Source: JACCZX01 sp040003315 | Lineage (GTDB): Bacteria; Pseudomonadota; Gammaproteobacteria; Burkholderiales; Burkholderiaceae_F | NCBI GenBank assembly: GCA_040003315.1 | Contig: JBDUCU010000044.1 | Coordinates: 1 to 20,996, forward strand | Direction: 5' to 3' | DNA: 20,996 bases | Shown: piece by piece, positions 1-6,757 of the stretch | How the letters are laid out: every line of letters begins with the position of its first letter | How positions within the stretch are numbered: position 1 is the stretch's first letter | The notes under the pieces: generated by a model | Database searches by the model: none | The model's input: only the letters and a program-made list of their open reading frames with translations | What the model was told of the DNA's origin: nothing | Translations under genes and position numbers: made by a program

Positions 1-148
1 CCGACTTCGCTGCATCGGGCGCGCTTGTGCCTTTAATCCCGGCGACCGCGTTCGGGCCGGGCGACAGACGATCCACCGCAAAATAGGCGAGTACAGCGAC
101 GGCCAATAACGCGACGACCGCCACGACGGTGGTTCGATTTCTTTTCAT
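1..148 (-). CDS. Membrane-anchored protein of unknown function, N-terminal part only
   Basis: The gene starts with ATG at 148-146 and runs off the left edge, so only 49 codons are visible. The N-terminus is Met-Lys-Arg-Asn-Arg followed by a hydrophobic stretch of about 20 residues (roughly residues 8-26) and then a Pro/Gly/Ala/Ser-rich segment. This is the pattern of an uncleaved signal anchor or a signal peptide. It lies 60 bases after the rnhA stop on the same strand and could be the last visible gene of the methyltransferase-rnhA operon. In many proteobacteria rnhA is next to dnaQ, but this N-terminus is not DnaQ. I do not recognise the family. Envelope-bound thioredoxin-like proteins often begin this way, but nothing visible proves that. 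Confidence 0.6.
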   Translation of the reverse strand, partial: MKRNRTTVVAVVALLAVAVLAYFAVDRLSPGPNAVAGIKGTSAPDAAKS

Positions 149-208
149 GCCAAGAGGCTGCGCGTCGCGCAACTTGGAGATCGAATTTAACACCTGGGCG
201 CGCCGACT

Positions 209-724
209 TTACGTCCGCGCATCAGATGCAGACACCGACTCGGCCCCGCGGTTCGCCAATTCGTCGGCTCGTTCATTGCCGATGTTGCCGGAGTGCCCAC
301 GCACCCAGCGCCATTCGATCTCGTGCTTGGAGGCGACATCGTACAAGCGCTGCCACAAATCGGCATTCTTAACGGGCTTCTTGCCGGCGGTCTTCCAGCC
401 GCGCTGCATCCACGCGGGTAGCCACTCGGTAATTCCCAGTCGCACATATTGCGAGTCGGTGTGCACGATCACGTGACAGCGGCGCTTCAGCGAACCGAGC
501 GCCTCGATCACGGCCATTAACTCCATCCGATTGTTGGTCGTCGGCGTCTCGCCGCCGAAGAGTTCCTTTTCGCGATTGGCGTGCAGCAGCAACGCGCCCC
601 AGCCCCCCGGCCCGGGATTTCCTTTGCACGCACCGTCGGTATAGATATGAACCACGTCGCCGGTGCGCGCCAGCGCATCGGGCTTCTCTGAATCCACTAG
701 TTTGATCGCTCGCGCATGCCTCAT
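209..724 (-). CDS. rnhA: Ribonuclease HI
   Basis: Hydrolyses the RNA strand of RNA-DNA hybrids in the cytoplasm (R-loops, replication primers). The 171-residue protein shows the whole family pattern. The first catalytic Asp is D30 in the motif TDGACKGNPGPGGWG, followed by E68 in NNRMELMAV, D90 in HTDSQYV, the catalytic-loop H144 in RGHSGN, and D154 in NERADELA. These match D10, E48, D70, H124 and D134 of the E. coli enzyme. The ATG at 724 overlaps the stop of the upstream methyltransferase as ATGA, implying translational coupling. This start adds about 20 residues before the usual N-terminus. A GTG at codon 24 (VVHIYTD) is an alternative start that would give a protein of the usual length. 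The identification is secure; the start is less so. Confidence 0.95.
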   Translation of the reverse strand: MRHARAIKLVDSEKPDALARTGDVVHIYTDGACKGNPGPGGWGALLLHANREKELFGGETPTTNNRMELMAVIEALGSLKRRCHVIVHTDSQYVRLGITEWLPAWMQRGWKTAGKKPVKNADLWQRLYDVASKHEIEWRWVRGHSGNIGNERADELANRGAESVSASDART

Positions 725-1560
725 CTGCGCGCCGCACTGCGGACGCCGTCGTTCGCGGCATCGGGCGCATCGATCACCGCGGAATTCGAGTCGCTGGTCA
801 AAAACGTGCGCGTGGTCGCTGCGGGCGCAAGACGCCGCGCCGGCTCCTCCTTGCCTTTCCACACCGCACCGATCAGCCGCATGCCACGGACTCGCTTGAC
901 GGCGGTCAGCATGTAGATCGCGCCTAGAAACGGCCACCAGCGATCACCCGCCTTTTCCATGAATTGCCAACGCGCGAGCCAGCGCTCCTGCCGCACCGAG
1001 GGCACATAGCATCCGAAACGGCCACGCTCGACGTCAAACGACAGCAGCTTCAGCCAGTCCTTGATGCGAGGCAACGTTAGGAACCGCCCTTCCCGCGGCA
1101 GATACGGCGCAGCGCCGAGCCGCGTCAAGTACTGCCGTATCCCCCACAAGCTCACCGGATTGAAGCCGGTGATCACGACGTGCCCCTCCGGCACCAGCAC
1201 GCGTTCGACTTCTCGCAGCACCTGGTGCGGATCTTCGGTGAACTCCAGGATATGAGGCATCACGACCAAATCGATCGAGTGCGTCGCGAACGGCAGTTCC
1301 TCATAGCGGTTGATCACCGCCACCTTCGGATGGCCGCTGCTGTACTCGATATCCGGCACGCGATTGGCGGCGCAAAAGCGCAGCGGCATGCGGTTCTCGC
1401 GCAGCGCATCGATATCCGGCAGGCCGAGCTGCAGCGCGTGGTAGCCGAAGATATCGACTACCGCCGCGTCGAGCTGCACCTGCTCCCAGTCGAGCACGTA
1501 CTGGCCGGCGGGCGAGCGCAGAAACTCGGATAACCTCCCAATCGATGCGTCTTCGTCCAT
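721..1560 (-). CDS. Class I SAM-dependent methyltransferase, YafS-like
   Basis: A 279-residue protein from ATG 1560 with a Methyltransf_11-type core. The most recognisable stretch is LPFATHSIDLVVMPHILEF followed by a segment ending in VLVPEGHVVITGFNP, which corresponds to the region after the SAM-binding motif in this superfamily. The usual glycine-rich motif I (DxGxGxG) is not evident, as in the YafS group. The substrate is unknown. Its position, divergent from gloB and directly before rnhA, matches the E. coli gloB-yafS-rnhA neighbourhood and supports the family assignment. Its ATG and the gloB ATG share the palindrome CATG, so promoters for both must lie inside the opposite gene. An upstream in-frame TTG at 1614 would add 18 residues but lies inside gloB, and I consider it unlikely. 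The C-terminal 40 residues or so are low in complexity and probably disordered. Confidence 0.85.
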   Translation of the reverse strand: MDEDASIGRLSEFLRSPAGQYVLDWEQVQLDAAVVDIFGYHALQLGLPDIDALRENRMPLRFCAANRVPDIEYSSGHPKVAVINRYEELPFATHSIDLVVMPHILEFTEDPHQVLREVERVLVPEGHVVITGFNPVSLWGIRQYLTRLGAAPYLPREGRFLTLPRIKDWLKLLSFDVERGRFGCYVPSVRQERWLARWQFMEKAGDRWWPFLGAIYMLTAVKRVRGMRLIGAVWKGKEEPARRLAPAATTRTFLTSDSNSAVIDAPDAANDGVRSAARR

Positions 1561-2353
1561 GCCCGATCCAATGCCCGATCTGATCATTACGCCGATACCG
1601 GCGTTCAAAGACAACTACATGTGGCTGCTGACGCGCGGCAATGAAGCGGCGATCGTCGATCCCGGTGACGCCGAGCCCGTCATCCGCGCATTGGAACAGC
1701 AGCAACTCCGTCTTAAAGCGATTCTAGCGACGCATCATCACGCCGACCATGTCGGCGGTTTGGTTGCCTTGAAGCAGCGCTGCCCGGCGGCGATCGTATA
1801 CGGGCCCGCGCGCGAGAACGTTGCGCAGCTCGATCATCGCCTCGCCGCGGGCGACAAGATCGACGCGCTCGGGGCTCGCTTCGAGGTAATCGACATTCCA
1901 GGCCACACCGCCGGCCACATCGCGTTTTACGCATCCGGGCTGAAGCCGCCTGCCGTGTTCTGCGGCGATACGCTGTTCGCTTGCGGCTGCGGCCGGCTGT
2001 TCGAGGGCACGCCCGAACAAATGCTGGCTTCGCTCGACGCACTGGCAGCGCTGCCGGCCGCGACGCGAGTTTATTGCGGGCACGAATACACCGTCGCCAA
2101 CATCCGGTTCGCGCTCGAAGTCGAGCCCAACAACCGCGAGCTGCAAACGCGCGCCGCCATGGCCACCGCAATGCGCAAGCGCGGTGAGCCGACTTTGCCG
2201 TCGACGATCGCCCTGGAGCTTGAGACCAATCCGTTTATGCGTTGCGATGTGCCGGCGGTGCGCGCTGCCGCATCGGGTATGAGTCAGGGGGCGGGGTTCG
2301 CGCGGGTGTCGACTTTTGCGACGATCCGCAGCTGGAAAGACGGATTCCGCTAG
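1559..2353 (+). CDS. gloB: Hydroxyacylglutathione hydrolase (glyoxalase II)
   Basis: Hydrolyses S-D-lactoylglutathione to D-lactate and glutathione, the second step of methylglyoxal detoxification in the cytoplasm. The 264-residue protein is a metallo-beta-lactamase-fold enzyme. It has the binuclear metal motif THHHADH at residues 58-64, H116 in PGHTAGH, D137 in CGDTLF and H174 in YCGHEYT, in the family order. The C-terminal substrate domain (NNRELQTR, PTLPSTIALELETNPFMR) is also typical. A second ATG at 1571 would remove four residues and may be the true start, because most homologues begin close to it. The protein is of normal length with no missing catalytic residue. Its presence implies a glutathione-using organism. 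Confidence 0.96.
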   Translation: MPDPMPDLIITPIPAFKDNYMWLLTRGNEAAIVDPGDAEPVIRALEQQQLRLKAILATHHHADHVGGLVALKQRCPAAIVYGPARENVAQLDHRLAAGDKIDALGARFEVIDIPGHTAGHIAFYASGLKPPAVFCGDTLFACGCGRLFEGTPEQMLASLDALAALPAATRVYCGHEYTVANIRFALEVEPNNRELQTRAAMATAMRKRGEPTLPSTIALELETNPFMRCDVPAVRAAASGMSQGAGFARVSTFATIRSWKDGFR

Positions 2354-2378
2354 CCCTTTCGGCATAGGGAGGCGCAAC

Positions 2379-2408
2379 TTGACGCCGTTTCTGGGTTCTA
2401 CCTACACT
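2379..2408 (+). promoter_or_regulatory. Candidate sigma-70-type promoter for mltD
   Basis: TTGACG at 2379-2384 and TACACT at 2403-2408 are separated by 18 bases, matching the -35 consensus at 5 of 6 and the -10 at 4 of 6. The predicted transcript would start near 2415 and leave a leader of about 20 bases before the mltD ATG at 2435. A second possible -10 box, TAGATT at 2423-2428, lies six bases before the ATG, the same distance as in five other genes of this window. Which one is used cannot be decided from sequence. Confidence 0.5.
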
Positions 2409-2434
2409 GGCCGACGCCCATGTAGATTTTTCAG

Positions 2435-4027
2435 ATGCGTCTTTCGAGAAGATCCGCGACATTCTGGTTTGCTTTCAGCGCGTGTTGCCCGCTTGTTACG
2501 GGCTGCGCCACCGTTGGCGACCACCAAATTGACAGCCCGATCTCGACACCTCCACTCTCCGCCGCATCTCCCGTTCCTTCCCCACCCGTCTTAACCTCCC
2601 CCACTCCCGCGGTCCAGTCATCGCCGTCGGCCGCGCCGCTTTCCGCGCAGACCCCGGTCGTTCCGGTCATCGTCGGCCCCGAAAGCGCGGCTAAAGCAGC
2701 GTTGTCGACCGCAGGTGCGGCAGCGATGGGCGATCTGTGGCAGCGCATCCGTCTTGGCTTCAAGATGCCCGACCTGGATACGCGGCTGGTGGAGGATCGC
2801 GCGCGCTGGTACGCGAGCCAGCCGGAGTATTTCGCCCGCATGACGCAACGGTCCAGCCGCTATCTGTTCCATATCGTCGAAGAAATCGAGCGCCGCGCCA
2901 TGCCGACGGAGCTGGCGTTGCTGCCGTTCGTGGAAAGCGCATTTGTGCCGGAGGCGATGTCGAACGCCAGCGCAGCGGGGCTTTGGCAGTTCATTCCATC
3001 GACCGGCCGCAACTACGCGCTCGAGCAAAATATGTGGAAGGACGAACGGCGCGATGTCGTTGAATCCACGCGTGCGGCGCTTGATTACTTGCAGAAGCTG
3101 CACGACATGTTCGGTGACTGGCACCTGGCTCTTGCGTCATACAATTGGGGCGAAGGTGCAGTGTCTCGCGCGATCGCCAAGAATCAGCGAGCAGGCAAAC
3201 CGGCAGGCTATACCGATCTCAAAATGCCGAACGAGACTCAGCACTACGTGCCCAAGCTGCAAGCGATCAAGAACATCGTGTCCCAGCCGGAGAAATATGG
3301 CGTGATCTTGCCGCCAATCGACAACGTTCCGCATTTCATTGCCGTACACAAGGCGCGCGACATCGACGTGCTGACAGCCGCTAAGCTCGCCGAGATGAAG
3401 GTCGAAGACTTCCGCGCGCTGAACCCCGCGTTTAACCGGCCAGTGATACTCGGCGCGGGGGGCGGCTCGCAGCTGCTGTTACCCGCGGATAAGGTTGATC
3501 GCTTCCAGGCCAACCTCTCCGCCTGGGAATCAACCGGTCAGCCGCTTGCAAGCTGGACCACATATAAGACAACGGCATCCGATACGCTAACCTCAGTCGC
3601 AAAACGAGTGGGCATCAGTGAAGAGCAGCTGCGCGATGCCAATCGCATTCCGCCGCGCTATCGGCTGGGCCCGGGTTCGACCATTCTGATTCCGCGCGAC
3701 GAAACGATGGACGCGGACATACCCGCCGAGAGTCTGACCGGCCGCTTCGCACTGGTGCCCGAGCAACCCAACCTGCGCAAGGTGACTTACCGAGTACGTC
3801 GAGGCGAGACGGTGGCCAGTGTTGCGCAGCGTTGGAAGGTGCTGCCAAAAGATGTGATCGTCTGGAACCACTTGACGTCCCCGAAGCTGTTCGCGGGCCA
3901 GCGCCTGGAATTGACCGTGCCCGCCTCAAAAGCGCGCAGCCGCGTGAAAAAAGTTGTGCAATCGGTGCGCAAGCCCATCACCGCGCGTAGCACCGTCCGT
4001 TCTCCCTCACGCTCGCGCCTTCAGTAA
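2435..4027 (+). CDS. mltD: Membrane-bound lytic murein transglycosylase D with LysM domains
   Basis: Cleaves peptidoglycan glycan strands to 1,6-anhydromuropeptides, acting as a lipoprotein in the periplasm. Of the 530 residues, 1-24 form a lipoprotein signal ending in the lipobox LVTGC (Cys24). A Pro/Ser/Thr-rich linker follows to about residue 85. The SLT catalytic domain spans roughly residues 110-260, with catalytic Glu167 in LLPFVESAF, then GLWQFIPSTGRNY and the conserved ASYNWGEGAV. Two LysM repeats lie at about 372-420 (TTYKTTASDTLTSVAKRVG) and 449-495 (TYRVRRGETVASVAQRW). The C-terminus is basic. A plausible promoter lies just upstream. The stop overlaps the fabI start by one base (TAATG), so the two genes are probably co-transcribed. 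Confidence 0.94.
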   Translation: MRLSRRSATFWFAFSACCPLVTGCATVGDHQIDSPISTPPLSAASPVPSPPVLTSPTPAVQSSPSAAPLSAQTPVVPVIVGPESAAKAALSTAGAAAMGDLWQRIRLGFKMPDLDTRLVEDRARWYASQPEYFARMTQRSSRYLFHIVEEIERRAMPTELALLPFVESAFVPEAMSNASAAGLWQFIPSTGRNYALEQNMWKDERRDVVESTRAALDYLQKLHDMFGDWHLALASYNWGEGAVSRAIAKNQRAGKPAGYTDLKMPNETQHYVPKLQAIKNIVSQPEKYGVILPPIDNVPHFIAVHKARDIDVLTAAKLAEMKVEDFRALNPAFNRPVILGAGGGSQLLLPADKVDRFQANLSAWESTGQPLASWTTYKTTASDTLTSVAKRVGISEEQLRDANRIPPRYRLGPGSTILIPRDETMDADIPAESLTGRFALVPEQPNLRKVTYRVRRGETVASVAQRWKVLPKDVIVWNHLTSPKLFAGQRLELTVPASKARSRVKKVVQSVRKPITARSTVRSPSRSRLQ

Positions 4028-4818
4028 TGGGCTTTCTCGACGGCAAGCGCCTGCTGATCACCGGCGTGCTTTCAAATCGGTCGATCGCCTATGGGATCGC
4101 GCAGGCGTGCAATCGCCAAGGCGCCGAGCTCGCCTTTACGTATCAGGGCGAGCGCTTTCGCGACAGGATCACCGAGATCGCAGCGCAGTTCGACTCCGAC
4201 CTCGTGTACGACATGGACGTCACCGACGATGGTCAGATCGCAGCGGCGTTCGATGGATTGAAGCAGCGCTGGGACGGACTCGACGGCTTGGTCCATTCGA
4301 TCGGCTTTGCGCCGCGCGAAGCCATCGCCGGCGATTTCATCGACGGCTTGTCGCGCGAAGGCTTTCGTATCGCGCACGATATTTCATCGTACAGTTTTGC
4401 TGCTCTGGCAAAAGCTGCATTGCCGCTGATGACCGACCGCAATGCCGCGCTGCTGACCTTGACTTATCTGGGTTCAACCCGGGCAGTGCCGAACTACAAC
4501 ACGATGGGGCTGGCCAAGGCGAGCCTTGAAGCCAGCGTGCGTTATCTGGCCGCAAGCCTTGGGCCACGCGGCATTCGTGTCAACGGCATTTCCGCCGGAC
4601 CGATTCGAACTCTGGCGGCAGCTGGAATCAAGGGTTTTTCGAAAATCCTGTCGGCCGTTGAAGCCGCGTCCCCTTTGCGGCGCAATGTCACGATCGAGGA
4701 TGTCGGTAACGTGGCGGCATTTTTGCTATCCGATTTGGCGGCGGGCATCACCGCCGAGATCACCCATGTTGACGCCGGATTTAACTCGGTCATGGGCCTG
4801 ACGCTCGAATCCGAATAG
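4027..4818 (+). CDS. fabI: Enoyl-[acyl-carrier-protein] reductase, FabI type
   Basis: Reduces trans-2-enoyl-ACP with NADH in the last step of each round of type II fatty acid elongation in the cytoplasm. The 263-residue protein is a divergent short-chain dehydrogenase. It has the FabI nucleotide motif ITGVLSNRSIAYGIA near the N-terminus, HSIGFAP at 90-96, and the FabI-specific active site Y147 (TYLGS), Y157 and K164 (NYNTMGLAK). This corresponds to Y146, Y156 and K163 in E. coli. The residue equivalent to E. coli Gly93, a triclosan-resistance position, is Gly here, so the enzyme looks of the sensitive type. It overlaps mltD by one base. Linkage to a murein hydrolase fits a shared role in envelope growth, but that is inference. 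Confidence 0.97.
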   Translation: MGFLDGKRLLITGVLSNRSIAYGIAQACNRQGAELAFTYQGERFRDRITEIAAQFDSDLVYDMDVTDDGQIAAAFDGLKQRWDGLDGLVHSIGFAPREAIAGDFIDGLSREGFRIAHDISSYSFAALAKAALPLMTDRNAALLTLTYLGSTRAVPNYNTMGLAKASLEASVRYLAASLGPRGIRVNGISAGPIRTLAAAGIKGFSKILSAVEAASPLRRNVTIEDVGNVAAFLLSDLAAGITAEITHVDAGFNSVMGLTLESE

Positions 4819-4823
4819 CTATT

Positions 4824-4828
4824 GGAGA
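4824..4828 (+). promoter_or_regulatory. Ribosome binding site deciding the start of the downstream small gene
   Basis: GGAGA lies five bases before the ATG at 4834. An in-frame TTG at 4822 overlaps this Shine-Dalgarno sequence and is therefore not the start. Confidence 0.75.
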
Positions 4829-4833
4829 ATTCC

Positions 4834-5247
4834 ATGGCCACTGCTGCCGACCTCGACATCAAGATGGACAAGGCCTCGCTATACCGCGAGGAGATCTACA
4901 CCGATCGCCGCATCGGCACCATCCGCGCGATGATTGCCGTGACATCCGACGGCGTCGCCGATACGGCGCGCGCCACGCTTTATGTTGGCGAGGCGCAGAT
5001 CATGACGCAGATGGGCCCGCTACCGGTGACGTTCGAGATCGAAGCCGACTCGCTTGCCGCTGCGGTCGCGGGATACGCAGCCGCCGCGAAGGCTGCGATC
5101 GAGCGCGCGGTCGACGAGTTGCAGGACTTGCGCCGTCAAAGTGCGTCGTCTCTGGTGCTGCCCGGGCAAGGAGGTGGCAGCTTCGGTCCCGGCGGAATGG
5201 GTGGTATCGGCGGCCTCGGCGGCGGCGGCAAGATCCAGGTGCCCTAG
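4834..5247 (+). CDS. Conserved small cytoplasmic protein with glycine-rich tail, function unknown
   Basis: A 137-residue protein without signal peptide or membrane segment. The first 105 residues or so alternate beta-like and charged segments (ASLYREEIYTDRRIGTIR, then ATLYVGEAQIMTQMGPLPV), followed by an Ala-rich helix-forming part (AAAVAGYAAAAKAAIERAVDEL). The last 30 residues are almost only Gly with Pro, Met, Phe and Leu, ending in GGGKIQVP. It follows fabI by 15 bases with a good ribosome binding site and is likely the third gene of the mltD-fabI operon. I recall similar uncharacterised cytoplasmic proteins in Burkholderiales but cannot name a domain. The tail resembles flexible or surface-binding tails such as that of SSB in character only, not in sequence. 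No function is proposed. Confidence 0.85.
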   Translation: MATAADLDIKMDKASLYREEIYTDRRIGTIRAMIAVTSDGVADTARATLYVGEAQIMTQMGPLPVTFEIEADSLAAAVAGYAAAAKAAIERAVDELQDLRRQSASSLVLPGQGGGSFGPGGMGGIGGLGGGGKIQVP

Positions 5248-5258
5248 ACGCCTGTCGG

Positions 5259-5675
5259 TCAGTTCGCAAACCGCATGTGGATGTACAGATAGAACGGCGC
5301 GCGCGGCGGCGCGGGGAAGCGGTCGAACAGCAGTTTTCCACGCACACACGAATAAACCGGCGCGCTGCGGTCGCTCCAAAGCCTTGACACATTGCCTTCT
5401 CGGTCAAGCGCAGCGACGAATGAAAACGCCGACGCATCGGGCTCAGGCAGCGCAGCCTGGCAATCGCGCAGATGAGCCCGATAGCGTGCACTGAATGCCG
5501 GCAGCAGTACTGCGCGGTGATACTCGAGCGTTGCCGGGTCGGCTTCGTCACGACGTCCCAGCTCCTGCGCCTCGACATAGGAAGAAGCGAGCGTCAACGC
5601 TTCTTGGGCGATAGCAGGCAGCGAGAAAGGGCCGACCGCCAGCAACCATGCCGCTGCAGCGAAATGCGTTTTCAT
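5259..5675 (-). CDS. Small secreted protein of unknown function
   Basis: A 138-residue protein starting at ATG 5675 with a clear Sec signal peptide: a Lys near the N-terminus, a hydrophobic core, then PAIAQEA with probable cleavage after Ala-Ile-Ala. The mature protein, about 115 residues, has two cysteines (RDCQAAL and VYSCVRG) that could form a disulfide. Its C-terminal half reads GNVSRLWSDRSAPVYSCVRG followed by FPAPPRAPFYLYIHMRF. This vaguely recalls TonB-C/AgmX-type periplasmic domains, which also show a Gly-x-Val ... Cys-Val ... Phe-Pro-x-Pro spacing, but I would not assign it. An in-frame ATG at 5705 would overlap selD and spoil the signal peptide. It is convergent with the fabI operon and divergent from selD by 20 bases. 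Confidence 0.75.
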   Translation of the reverse strand: MKTHFAAAAWLLAVGPFSLPAIAQEALTLASSYVEAQELGRRDEADPATLEYHRAVLLPAFSARYRAHLRDCQAALPEPDASAFSFVAALDREGNVSRLWSDRSAPVYSCVRGKLLFDRFPAPPRAPFYLYIHMRFAN

Positions 5676-5687
5676 GGCTCGATCATA
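5673..5687 (-). promoter_or_regulatory. -10 box of a predicted leaderless transcript for the small secreted protein
   Basis: Read on the minus strand the sequence is TATGAT-CGAGCC-ATG. The hexamer matches TATAAT at 5 of 6 and ends six bases before the ATG, so initiation would be expected on the A of the start codon. It overlaps the selD -10 box by four bases (5684-5687). No convincing -35 box is visible and there is no Shine-Dalgarno. Confidence 0.5.
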
Positions 5688-5698
5688 ATTGTCCGATG
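5684..5698 (+). promoter_or_regulatory. -10 box of a predicted leaderless transcript for selD
   Basis: CATAAT-TGTCCG-ATG. The hexamer matches TATAAT at 5 of 6, sits exactly six bases before the selD ATG and overlaps the divergent box on the other strand. No Shine-Dalgarno sequence or clear -35 box is visible. Confidence 0.5.
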
Positions 5699-6757
5699 AA
5701 TGCACTGATCGATCTGAAAGACAGTGAACCGAAGATCAGGCTCACCGCGTTCGCCCATGGCGGCGGTTGCGGCTGCAAGATCGCGCCCGGAGTGCTAGCC
5801 CAGATCCTGCGCGGCGTGCGCGGTGTCGTTCCACAGCAATTGCTGGTCGGCATCGAGACGGCGGATGATGCGGCGGTCTATCAATTGAACGACGAGCAGG
5901 CCATCGTGGCGACGACCGACTTTTTCACGCCGGTCGTTGACGATCCGCATGACTTTGGCCGCATCGCGGCGACCAACGCCATCTCGGACGTCTATGCTAT
6001 GGGGGCCACGCCGCTGATGGCTCTCGCGCTGCTCGGCATGCCGATCGACAAGCTGCCGCTCGAAGTCATTCGACGCATCGCCGAGGGCGGCCAGTCGGTC
6101 TGCAATGCGGTTGGAATTCCGATCGCCGGCGGTCATACGATCGATTCGGCAGAACCGATCTACGGACTGGTCGTGCTGGGACTGGTGCACCCGGCCAAAA
6201 TCAAGCGCAACAGCAGCGCCCACGCGGGTGACGTGTTGATACTCGGCAAACCGCTTGGAGTCGGTGTCTATTCGGCAGCGCTGAAAAAAGGCGCGCTCGA
6301 TCCGGCCGGCTACGCGCAGATGATCGCCAGCACGACACAGCTCAACACCCCGGGGCGCTTGTTCGGCGACATGCCGCAAGTGCATGCGATGACTGACGTC
6401 ACCGGTTTCGGCTTGCTCGGCCACCTGAATGAGATCGCGCTCGGCAGCGGCCTCGCGGCGACGATCAATGTGAAATCCGTGCCTCTGTTGCCCGCGGTCG
6501 AGCAATTGGCAGCGGCCGGCTGCATCACCGGGGCGTCGGCCCGCAACTGGGCCGGCTATGGACATCAGGTCACGCTTGACGGCGTGTCTGAAACCGCGAG
6601 AGCCTTGCTCACCGATCCGCAGACAAGTGGCGGCCTGTTGATCGCATGCGCGCCCACGGCCGCGCAACAAGTGCTCGCCATCTTTCGCGCCGAGCGATTC
6701 GAGCACGCTGCGATCATCGGACAGCTGACCGCCGGCTCTGGAATCACGGTGCAATGA
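5696..6757 (+). CDS. selD: Selenide, water dikinase (selenophosphate synthetase)
   Basis: Makes selenophosphate from selenide and ATP, the selenium donor for selenocysteine, tRNA selenouridine or selenoneine. From ATG 5696 the protein has 353 residues (E. coli 347). The N-terminal active site is HGGGCGCK, with catalytic Cys25 and Lys28. The catalytic residue is encoded by TGC, so this is the Cys and not the Sec form. Other family signatures are TADDAAVYQL, TTDFFTPVVDDP, AATNAISDVYAMGA, AGGHTIDS, TDVTGFGLLGH and TDPQTSGGLL. The longer in-frame ATG at 5648 lacks homology and runs into the divergent gene, so it is rejected. The stop overlaps the downstream thioredoxin start as ATGA. No selA, selB or mnmH lies in this window, so the final use of selenium is not visible. 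Confidence 0.96.
   Translation: MNALIDLKDSEPKIRLTAFAHGGGCGCKIAPGVLAQILRGVRGVVPQQLLVGIETADDAAVYQLNDEQAIVATTDFFTPVVDDPHDFGRIAATNAISDVYAMGATPLMALALLGMPIDKLPLEVIRRIAEGGQSVCNAVGIPIAGGHTIDSAEPIYGLVVLGLVHPAKIKRNSSAHAGDVLILGKPLGVGVYSAALKKGALDPAGYAQMIASTTQLNTPGRLFGDMPQVHAMTDVTGFGLLGHLNEIALGSGLAATINVKSVPLLPAVEQLAAAGCITGASARNWAGYGHQVTLDGVSETARALLTDPQTSGGLLIACAPTAAQQVLAIFRAERFEHAAIIGQLTAGSGITVQ

Noticed and set aside
725..937. N-terminal extension of RNase HI to 937
   Set aside because: This part overlaps the methyltransferase 3' end and is not RNase HI-like. The ATGA overlap start at 724 is the usual coupled arrangement.
2354..2378. Possible terminator after gloB (CCCT ... AGGG)
   Set aside because: The stem is only four base pairs with an eight-base loop and no T-run, too weak to call.
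5795..6754. A 319-codon open frame on the minus strand opposite selD
   Set aside because: It is Arg/Asp/His/Gln-rich with no recognisable domain, fully covered by the well-supported selD.
5696..6757. SelD as a selenocysteine protein needing UGA recoding
   Set aside because: The catalytic codon is TGC in GGGCGCK, so this is the cysteine form and no SECIS element is needed.
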